Shown here: positions 31,704 through 37,412 of the stretch, piece after piece
How the letters are laid out: every line of letters begins with the position of its first letter
Numbering within the stretch: position 1 is the stretch's first letter
Assembly: GCA_905235415.1 (NCBI GenBank)
Contig: CAJOKX010000032.1
Span: forward strand, 1 to 37,412
Length of the DNA stretch: 37,412 bases
Reading direction: 5' to 3'
Source: an uncultured Lachnospiraceae bacterium
GTDB lineage: Bacteria > Bacillota > Clostridia > Lachnospirales > Lachnospiraceae
Notes under the pieces: generated by a model
What the model saw: only the letters and a program-made list of their open reading frames with translations
What the model was told of the DNA's origin: nothing
Databases searched by the model: none
Made by a program: the position numbers and the translations under genes

Positions 31704-33026
31704 TCACGCAGAGAGCGGGATGAGAACGGAAACGGCAAAGAATCCGTCCGCATAGGAAAAAGTGGCGTCTCCGCCGTATTTGCGGGCCGTCTGCCGGATG
31801 CTCTTTGTCCCGAAACCGTGATACCTGCTGTCTTTGCGCGAACAGGGCATGTCCTCTTTAAAAAGCGGGGCCTCATCACAGGTGTTCCGCATCTGCATCA
31901 TCATGAAGTCTCTCTTTCTTGCAACCGTCAGATGGATCAGGCGCCGCGAGGGATCTTCCACCTGCGCGGCCGCCTCGATGGCGTTGTCGAGCGCATTGCC
32001 GAACAGAGTACAGGTATCCCGCACGGAAAGCGCCCCCAGCAGCTGTCCGTCGCACACGCAGGTAAAGGTGATCCTGTTGTGATGCATCCTTCCCTCTTTC
32101 CCGGCCAGGATGGTGTTCAGGACCGGGCTGCCTGTATCGGCGGCCGGCTTATACTCCTGCAGCTCCTCCTCCATGGCGCTGATCCAGGCCTCCCGCGTCT
32201 CGGGATCCGTCTCGCCTCTCAGGCCGGCAATCTCGTGCTTCAGGTCATGGTACTTGCGGTTGATCAGGTCAATGGATTCCTGATAGTTGCGGTACTGGCT
32301 GTACTGCAGTTTCAGGACATGGTCCATTTCCATCATCTCCTCCCGGACTGCCTGCTCATGCAGATGATCCAGATAGAAGAACAGGACGAGCACTCCGCAC
32401 AGATCGATAATCGTCCGCACGTAATGAAGGCCCCGGATTCCCTCCACCGCAAGCGGCCCTTCGGAAACCAGGAAGCTGACGTTGCTCAGCGAAAAGGATA
32501 AAAGGACCAGCCCTCCGCAGAATGCGGCATCCCTTTTCCGGATCACGGGATAGCTTCTCCCCCGGATCTCGTGGGCGCTTGCAAAGAACAGCACAGAAAA
32601 CAGGAGCGCATAGATCATCACGACCAGGACGGCCTGCAGCGGCAGCGCAAGGGCGTAGAACACGTCTCCGTACCCGAAGAACTGCCAGGTAAAGGACGCC
32701 GCAAACTCCGCCGCCTGAAAGGCAAAAAAAGCCAGGACCAGGCAGCTGGTCCATGAGTCATCCACGCACGCATAGATAAACGCGAACATAAACAGGAATG
32801 CGGCCAGCATGAACACGCCCCACCAGATCATCCGCGCACGCCCCGTCAGGACCAGGAACCCCGACTGCACAAAAAGCGCGCCCGCGCACGCCGCTGCAAA
32901 GCGCCAGCCCTTCGCCCACGCGCGCCGTTTGAGCAGATGGATAAAGACCATACACGCCGCCCATTCCGCCAGCGCCGTGAAGATCCTGGGAATATCAAGT
33001 TCGACCGTTTGAAACAATATCGGCAT
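31704..33026 (-). CDS. GHKL-type sensor histidine kinase (AgrC-like)
   Basis: 440 residues. Six or so helices span residues 15-220, without an extracellular domain, as in AgrC-type peptide receptors. The H-box YHDLKHEIAG places the phospho-acceptor near His260. The ATPase part has the N-box NALDNAIEAA and the G-box GFGTKSIRQTARKYGG, typical of the GHKL (HATPase_c_5) type. The start has GGAGAGG five nt upstream. It lies 17 bp after the LytTR regulator, its obvious partner. Signals of this class are often short peptides. No AgrB/AgrD pair is present in the window. Confidence 0.92.
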   Translation of the reverse strand: MPILFQTVELDIPRIFTALAEWAACMVFIHLLKRRAWAKGWRFAAACAGALFVQSGFLVLTGRARMIWWGVFMLAAFLFMFAFIYACVDDSWTSCLVLAFFAFQAAEFAASFTWQFFGYGDVFYALALPLQAVLVVMIYALLFSVLFFASAHEIRGRSYPVIRKRDAAFCGGLVLLSFSLSNVSFLVSEGPLAVEGIRGLHYVRTIIDLCGVLVLFFYLDHLHEQAVREEMMEMDHVLKLQYSQYRNYQESIDLINRKYHDLKHEIAGLRGETDPETREAWISAMEEELQEYKPAADTGSPVLNTILAGKEGRMHHNRITFTCVCDGQLLGALSVRDTCTLFGNALDNAIEAAAQVEDPSRRLIHLTVARKRDFMMMQMRNTCDEAPLFKEDMPCSRKDSRYHGFGTKSIRQTARKYGGDATFSYADGFFAVSVLIPLSA

Positions 33027-33043
33027 ATCCTCTCCCGTTCGTC

Positions 33044-33742
33044 CTACTCCACCGTGCTGATCAGCAGGCGCATCAGTTCATTTTTCCGGGTCCGGCCGAC
33101 AGGCAGACGCTGCCCGTCCACGATACAGTCATTGCCCTGCACAGAGGTGACATGCATCAGGTTGACCAGATATCCCTTGTGAATCCTGCAGAACTGCTCC
33201 CCGCCCAGCAGCTTCTCCGCCTCGCTCATATTCTGGCGGACCATATGCTCGTTCTTCTTCGTATGGTAGATCAGGTTGTGCCCGATGCTCTCCACATAGG
33301 TGATGCGGTCCGTCTCCAGCACCAGGAATCCGGAAGCAGACTGCAGCGTAATCTTCTTCCCCCGCGAAGCGCTCAGGCGTTCGGCGGCGCGCAGCAGCGA
33401 CTCTTTCAGCGCATAGTAATTCAGGGGCTTCAGGATATAGTCCAGCGCGTCCACCTGATAGCCCTGCACGGCGTAATCCACCCGGTTCGTGATAAAGATG
33501 ATGACCACCGCACCATCCCGCTCCCGGATCCGGCGCGCCGCCGTCATACCGTCCATAAACCGCATCTGGATATCCATCAGGATAATATCCATGCCGCCGG
33601 CGTATTCCTGCGCGATCTCATCTCCGTCCGAAAAATGGGCAACCTTCAGCTGGCTGCCGGTTTCTTCCGAAAACCTGCACAGGAACGCATCCAGTTCTTT
33701 TTTATATTTTTCTTCGTCTTCAACAACCGCAATCGTCAGCAT
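33044..33742 (-). CDS. LytTR-family response regulator (AgrA-like)
   Basis: 232 residues. The receiver domain (1-120) has the acidic VVEDEE and phospho-acceptor Asp57 in ILMDIQM, and a K in LDYILKPLNY. The LytTR DNA-binding domain covers about 130-230 (FLVLETDRITYVESIGHNL, CRIHKGYLVNLMHVTS, VGRTRKNELM). Its SD is weak (no GGAGG within range), which may keep levels low. First gene of the two-component pair. Candidate targets include the divergent region 33743-34032. Confidence 0.92.
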   Translation of the reverse strand: MLTIAVVEDEEKYKKELDAFLCRFSEETGSQLKVAHFSDGDEIAQEYAGGMDIILMDIQMRFMDGMTAARRIRERDGAVVIIFITNRVDYAVQGYQVDALDYILKPLNYYALKESLLRAAERLSASRGKKITLQSASGFLVLETDRITYVESIGHNLIYHTKKNEHMVRQNMSEAEKLLGGEQFCRIHKGYLVNLMHVTSVQGNDCIVDGQRLPVGRTRKNELMRLLISTVE

Positions 33743-34032
33743 AGCCCATTTTCTGCAAATCTCCAGACTGTAAATGAACCTGTATATCTGTTATATAGTA
33801 TACACCAGATCATTTCTGTTAATCAGTACTTCATTATTATAATATGAAAACGGGAGAATGCTTATTGAAAAATAAGATTTCCGCATCCATATACCGCGGA
33901 TATGGCTAAATGCATCAAAGAAGTATTTTACGGTTTCCGGCATCCGGTCTATAACGTAATCAGAAACAAACAAACCGTTTTCTGCAGGAAACAATACGTA
34001 CAGTTTTATTTGAGAGAAAAGGAGGTTTACCT
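33743..34032. other. Divergent regulatory region between LytTR gene and peptide ORF
   Basis: AT-rich. TATAAT at 33838-33843 (plus) and TATACT at 33803-33798 (minus) are candidate -10 boxes without good -35 partners. AC(A/C/G)GTTT motifs at 33930, 33974 and 34000 (plus) loosely resemble LytTR half-sites; their 44- and 26-bp spacing differs from the usual direct-repeat spacing. No longer ORF has a ribosome site. Confidence 0.4.
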
Positions 34033-34092
34033 ATGAAAAAGATCAGCGTATTCTTCCACTGTCTGTATGGGTCCTATGCACATTCGGTATGA
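34033..34092 (+). CDS. 19-aa peptide ORF, candidate signal peptide (unlisted)
   Basis: ATG at 34033, TGA at 34090-34092; the product starts MKKISVFFHC and ends SYAHSV. AAAAGGAGG (ending at 34025) sits seven nt before the ATG, a near-ideal ribosome site and too good to be chance in a region with no other gene. It is divergent from the LytTR/GHKL pair. A hairpin spans its stop codon and a strong terminator follows 49 bp later. It may encode a signal peptide sensed by the kinase, or be a truncated remnant of a longer precursor gene (the frame continues after TGA for 20 codons). Confidence 0.5.
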   Translation: MKKISVFFHCLYGSYAHSV

Positions 34093-34120
34093 CAAAGCAA
34101 TCTGCTTTTTGACATACGAC
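34088..34120 (+). promoter_or_regulatory. Imperfect hairpin over the peptide stop codon
   Basis: GTATGACAAAGCA / TGCTTTTTGACATAC pair with one mismatch and a 2-nt bulge. It contains the TGA of the 19-aa ORF and could slow decay or affect termination. Confidence 0.4.
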
Positions 34121-34140
34121 ATAGCTTGTGGTGGGTGACG

Positions 34141-34169
34141 AACGCCGGGAGATGATCTCTCCCGGCGTT
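34141..34169. terminator. Terminator of the peptide transcript
   Basis: AACGCCGGGAGA / TCTCCCGGCGTT is a perfect 12-bp stem with a 5-nt loop, followed on the plus strand by TGTCTGTAT. It may also stop the NSS transporter transcript from the other side. Confidence 0.75.
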
Positions 34170-34190
34170 TGTCTGTATCCGTATTCTTCT

Positions 34191-34238
34191 GCGCCTGTAT
34201 TCTCCGGCGCCTGTATCCTCCGGCGGCTGTATTCCCGC
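34191..34238. repeat. Three 16-bp tandem repeats
   Basis: GCGCCTGTATTCTCCG, GCGCCTGTATCCTCCG and GCGGCTGTATTCCCGC follow each other directly, between the terminator and the NSS gene. No coding role seen. Confidence 0.7.
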
Positions 34239-34299
34239 ATCCTGCGCATCTTTTCATACCGCACCTCCGTCCGCACACTCGATCGCCGGGGCCGCATCT

Positions 34300-35637
34300 T
34301 TATTTCCACTTGAAATTCATCAGTCCTATGATATACAGTCCCAGGATCGCGACGGGCACCAGATACTTGAAGACCGGTTTCATCCAGTCCTGCACCTTCA
34401 TGCCCTTTCCCGCATTTGCCTCTGCCTTAAAATTCTCCCAGCCCCACCCGAAGCGGTCGCTGACGCAGAACAGCGTCATAATGAGCGCGCCGAGCGGCAG
34501 CAGATTGGTGCTGACAATGAAATCCCAGAAATCAAGCCACGCGCTGTCCTCCGCAAAAGGCTGGAAATGAAGCACACTGTATCCGAGCGCTGTGGTGAGC
34601 GCCGTCACAAATACAATCACGGCACAGACCACCGCTCCTTTTTTGCGGTTCCACCCGGTCAGCTCCCTGACGCATGCGAGGATATTCTCACAGACCGCAA
34701 GCACCGTGGAGAACGCCGCAAAGGTCATGAACAGGAAAAATGCGCTTCCCCAGATCCGTCCGCCTGCCATCGTGTTGAAGACGCCCGCCATCGTGTCAAA
34801 CAGAAGCGCCGGCCCCGCAGTGACCTCAAGTCCGAGCGAGGAGCACGCCGGGAAAATGATCAGTCCCGCCATGATCGCAACAAACGTATCCAGAAAGACG
34901 ACATGAACAGACTCTCCCAGAAGCGTATGCTCTTTCCCGATATAGCTTCCGAAGATGGCCATGGACCCGATGCCGAGCGACAGCGTAAAGAACGCCTGGT
35001 TCATCGCGGCCACGACCACGCTGAAGCTGATCTTTCCGAAATCCGGCACCAGATAAAAGCGAAGGCCCTCTCCCGCGCCCTCCAGCGTAAAGCTTCTGAC
35101 TGTGAGCACAATCATCAGGATCAGCAGCGCTCCCATAATATATTTGGTCACCTTCTCAAGTCCGTCCTGGATATTGAAGGAGAGCAGCACAAACGCAATG
35201 ACGACCACAATCCCCAGATAGCTGACATTCAGCCCCGGATTCGTGATCATCGGCATAAACCCGAGCTCCGCGCTCCTGCCGGTCAGGAAGCTGACAAAAT
35301 AGTACAGGATCCAGCCGGTCACAACCGTGTAGAAGGCCATCAGGCAGAAATTGCCGATCATACACCATATGCCGTGCCAATGCCACTTGCTGCCCGGCTT
35401 CTCCAGCTTCTGGTACATCCTGACCGGGCTGGCCTGCGCCGCGCGCCCTACGGAAAACTCGACAACCATCGCCGGAAGCCCGAGGAGCAGGAGGCACACA
35501 ATGTAGATCAGCACAAAAGCGCCGCCTCCGTTCTGCCCTGCCATCCACGGAAACTTCCATACATTGCCGCATCCGATCGCGCAGCCCGCACTCAGAAAAA
35601 TAAATCCGATCCGGCTTCCCAAACGTTCTCTTTCCAT
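34300..35637 (-). CDS. Neurotransmitter:sodium symporter (NSS) family transporter
   Basis: 445 residues from MERERLGSRIGFIFL; AGGAGGG lies just upstream, and the 313 earlier track codons are antisense to the polymerase gene. About eleven to twelve helices. The first has the family signature GCAIGCGNVWKFPWMAGQNGGGAF, with the unwound Na/substrate site; AMNQAFFTLSLGIGSMAIFGSY matches helix 6. These LeuT-like proteins import amino acids or related amines with sodium. It is monocistronic. The substrate cannot be named. Confidence 0.93.
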   Translation of the reverse strand: MERERLGSRIGFIFLSAGCAIGCGNVWKFPWMAGQNGGGAFVLIYIVCLLLLGLPAMVVEFSVGRAAQASPVRMYQKLEKPGSKWHWHGIWCMIGNFCLMAFYTVVTGWILYYFVSFLTGRSAELGFMPMITNPGLNVSYLGIVVVIAFVLLSFNIQDGLEKVTKYIMGALLILMIVLTVRSFTLEGAGEGLRFYLVPDFGKISFSVVVAAMNQAFFTLSLGIGSMAIFGSYIGKEHTLLGESVHVVFLDTFVAIMAGLIIFPACSSLGLEVTAGPALLFDTMAGVFNTMAGGRIWGSAFFLFMTFAAFSTVLAVCENILACVRELTGWNRKKGAVVCAVIVFVTALTTALGYSVLHFQPFAEDSAWLDFWDFIVSTNLLPLGALIMTLFCVSDRFGWGWENFKAEANAGKGMKVQDWMKPVFKYLVPVAILGLYIIGLMNFKWK

Positions 35638-35766
35638 CTCTCCCTCCTGCTGCCCAAACTCGCTGTAATACTGATGATCATTGTACCATAAACGTGTAAA
35701 ATGCGCAGCTTCCGGATTGTTTTTTGCAGCCTGCAGGTTTATTCCCCGTGCATCGTTGTTTTTTGC

Positions 35767-35793
35767 TTGACAGAACGTATGTTCGGGTATAGT
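35767..35793 (+). promoter_or_regulatory. SOS (LexA) box and promoter of the Y-family polymerase gene
   Basis: TTGACA at 35767-35772 is followed at once by GAACGTATGTTC (35773-35784), a perfect match to the Gram-positive LexA/DinR pattern GAAC-N4-GTTC. TATAGT (35788-35793, 15-bp spacer) is the likely -10. The repressor would sit in the spacer. Confidence 0.85.
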
Positions 35794-35823
35794 GTATAGA
35801 TACGCACCGGGAGGAGAAAGGGG

Positions 35824-37320
35824 ATGATTCGCATGAGAACGGCAGATGAGCCTGCATCGCTGTCTGCAGCGCACGGCAGACGCGCGCTGTTTACACAGAA
35901 CGCTTCCCTGTATGAAGACCCGACCCGGTTCTGGGGACATGGCGACACGCACAGGATCTATATCATCATCGACCTGAAGAGCTTCTATGCTTCCGTAGAG
36001 TGTGTCGAGCGCGGACTCGACCCCATGACGGCGAAGCTCGTCGTGGCGGATCCCTCCCGCGGAGAAGGCACGATCTGCCTGGCAGTCTCTCCGGCCCTGA
36101 AGAAGCTCGGCGTCAGAAACCGTTCCCGGGTCTATGAGATTCCGAAGACGATCGACTATATCACGGCCCCGCCGCAGATGGCGCATTATGAGGCCTGCTC
36201 CGCAGAGATCTATGCCGTGTACCTGCAGTATTTTTCCGCGGATGATATCCACGTCTATTCCTGTGATGAAGCCTTCATCGACGTGACAGACTACCTGGAT
36301 CTGTATGGGATGACGCCCAGACAGCTCGGCGTCGAAGTGATGAACGCGGTGCTCGACCGCACCGGCATCCGCTCTTCCTGCGGGATCGGGACCAACCTGT
36401 ATCTGGCCAAGATCGCCCTCGACATCACAGCCAAGAAGTCCCCGGACTTTATCGGGATCCTGGACGAAGACCGCTACCGCGAACTGCTCTGGGACCACCG
36501 GCCGATCACAGACTTCTGGATGATTGCGCGCGGCAAGTCCCGGCGTCTGGCCTCCATGGGCCTGATGACCATGCACGATATCTCAAGAGCCGCCATGCTC
36601 AACGACGATCTGCTCTACAAGGCTTTCGGCGTCGACGCGGAGATCCTGATCGACCACTCTTTCGGCGTTGAAACCGTAACCATGAAGGACATCAAGGGAT
36701 ACCGGCCGAAGGGACGCTCGCTCTCCCAGGGGCAGGTGCTGCTGCGGGATTACACATACGAAGAAGCTGAAGTCGTCATCAAAGAGATGACGGACCAGCT
36801 CTGCCTGCAGATGGCTGAGAAACACGTGGTCACAGACACACTCTCCTTCTTCGTCTCCTACAGCCATGACTTCAGGGACCAGGACGGGCTTCCCGCCTTC
36901 TATACAGGCGGCACCGTCCATGCCGCTCACATGACGGCCTCGGATGAAGTCTGGCGGCCGAAGGTGGATTCGGCTTATCTCCGGACAACCCGGCGCGATG
37001 CGCCGGTGCGCCGGATCGGACTGTCCTGCCCGATCCGGGAAGCCGGAAGCGTCGGGTATCAGTTCTCCCTGTTTGATGAGAGCGGGGAGCTGTCCCCGGA
37101 TCCGGAGGCCGCCCTCCGGAAGCAGGACGCCGACATGCAGCTGCAGAGCAGCGTCCTGTCCCTGAAGAGCCGCTACGGGAAGAACGCCGTCCTGAAGGGC
37201 ACGAACCTCCTGCGCGCCGGGACGATGATGGAGCGCAACTGCCAGATCGGCGGCCATAAGGCCGGGACGACGGACCGGTGCCTGGCGGAGAAGCTGGAGC
37301 GCGACGGCCGCGGCTCTTAA
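35824..37320 (+). CDS. Y-family DNA polymerase (UmuC/DinB type)
   Basis: 498 residues. Catalytic carboxylates are visible: Asp50 in IIIDLKSFYASVE and Asp148/Glu149 in YSCDEAFIDVT. The helix-hairpin part (GIGTNLYLAKIALDITAKK) and the little-finger region (KGRSLSQGQVLLRDYTYEEAE) follow. The C-terminal FSLFDE is close to a beta-clamp binding peptide (QFSLF). It copies damaged DNA with low fidelity and is SOS-induced, as the LexA box shows. GGAGG precedes the ATG by about 10 nt; an ATG three codons later is an alternative start. The first 40 residues are an extra N-terminal tail. Confidence 0.93.
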   Translation: MIRMRTADEPASLSAAHGRRALFTQNASLYEDPTRFWGHGDTHRIYIIIDLKSFYASVECVERGLDPMTAKLVVADPSRGEGTICLAVSPALKKLGVRNRSRVYEIPKTIDYITAPPQMAHYEACSAEIYAVYLQYFSADDIHVYSCDEAFIDVTDYLDLYGMTPRQLGVEVMNAVLDRTGIRSSCGIGTNLYLAKIALDITAKKSPDFIGILDEDRYRELLWDHRPITDFWMIARGKSRRLASMGLMTMHDISRAAMLNDDLLYKAFGVDAEILIDHSFGVETVTMKDIKGYRPKGRSLSQGQVLLRDYTYEEAEVVIKEMTDQLCLQMAEKHVVTDTLSFFVSYSHDFRDQDGLPAFYTGGTVHAAHMTASDEVWRPKVDSAYLRTTRRDAPVRRIGLSCPIREAGSVGYQFSLFDESGELSPDPEAALRKQDADMQLQSSVLSLKSRYGKNAVLKGTNLLRAGTMMERNCQIGGHKAGTTDRCLAEKLERDGRGS

Positions 37321-37345
37321 TGGTCGCGGCTCGTACTATACAGGG

Positions 37346-37402
37346 GAGGCAGGAAACAGATACGGCAGGCTGCGGATAACAGGCGGGAGGCAGGAAACAG
37401 AT
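37346..37402 (+). repeat. Direct repeat GGAGGCAGGAAACAGAT after the polymerase gene
   Basis: GGAGGCAGGAAACAGAT occurs twice (starting 37347 and 37386), 39 bp apart. Each copy carries an SD-like GGAGG, so one may be the ribosome site of the next gene. Confidence 0.6.
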
Positions 37403-37412
37403 GCGAAGGGTT
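37401..37412 (+). CDS. Possible start of a downstream gene (cut by window edge)
   Basis: ATG at 37401 follows GGGAGGCAGGAAACAG with good AGGA spacing. Only four codons (MRRV) are visible. YolD-like genes often sit next to this polymerase type, but the fragment is too short to identify. Confidence 0.3.

Noticed and set aside
33844-33910. Second small ORF (ATG AAA ACG..., 21 codons) upstream of the 19-aa ORF
   Set aside because: No SD before the ATG; an internal TTG has a moderate GGGAGA but the evidence is too weak to call it a gene.
33791-33994. 67-aa minus-strand ORF between LytTR gene and peptide ORF
   Set aside because: It starts with TTG without SD and overlaps the divergent regulatory region; composition is that of AT-rich noncoding DNA.
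34027-34309. Minus-strand ORFs of 83 and 88 aa
   Set aside because: They read through the terminator and the 16-bp repeats, giving Arg-rich low-complexity protein and no ribosome site.

Overview
The window is a chromosomal segment of a moderately GC-rich Firmicute, most likely a Lachnospiraceae-type Clostridium relative. This is inferred from the gene families (DUF6382-FHA, DUF5702, Flp/TadE-like pilus proteins, DUF6440, LysE, several GH3 enzymes, a Y-family polymerase under a Gram-positive SOS box) and from strong GGAGG ribosome sites. No rRNA, tRNA, CRISPR array, phage module or recognisable transposase gene was seen. Many track ORFs start too early; starts were reset here using Shine-Dalgarno (SD) spacing.

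Left part (1-4.4 kb): a partial membrane protein and a secreted protein sit downstream of an XRE regulator. Next come an Lrp/AsnC regulator whose 3' end overlaps a free-standing RNA polymerase alpha-CTD protein, a second XRE gene whose promoter is covered by a 10-bp perfect dyad, and a rhomboid-HIT pair.

Tad-like block (4.5-10.3 kb, minus strand): Flp pilin -> DUF5702 protein -> TadE-like protein with two Cys modules -> prepilin peptidase -> second TadE-like protein -> DUF6382/FHA protein. The secretion ATPase and platform genes (TadA/B/C) are absent from the window. Two tandem-repeat clusters (33-bp and about 61-bp units) lie between its genes. Upstream, pointing away, is a DUF234-type ATPase behind a fully consensus promoter, then an unlisted 30-aa membrane peptide gene with its own terminator.

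Middle (12.8-22.3 kb): two secreted proteins of unknown function, a third secreted protein in an operon with a DUF308 membrane protein and an ABC1/UbiB kinase, an Smr-domain protein, DUF1349 and DUF6440 proteins, a small membrane protein, and a LysE exporter-M20 amidohydrolase operon. After that operon lies a 185-bp imperfect inverted repeat that looks like a MITE or foldback element.

Right part (22.3-37.4 kb): an apparent minus-strand operon encodes three GH3 glycosidases with different layouts: a cytoplasmic-type enzyme, a lipoprotein with a repetitive linker, and a membrane-anchored enzyme with permuted domains. A GtrA-like membrane protein lies between them. Upstream is a GHKL histidine kinase/LytTR regulator pair, and divergent from it a 19-codon ORF with a near-ideal ribosome site, a candidate signal peptide. 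An NSS transporter and an SOS-controlled UmuC-like polymerase close the window.
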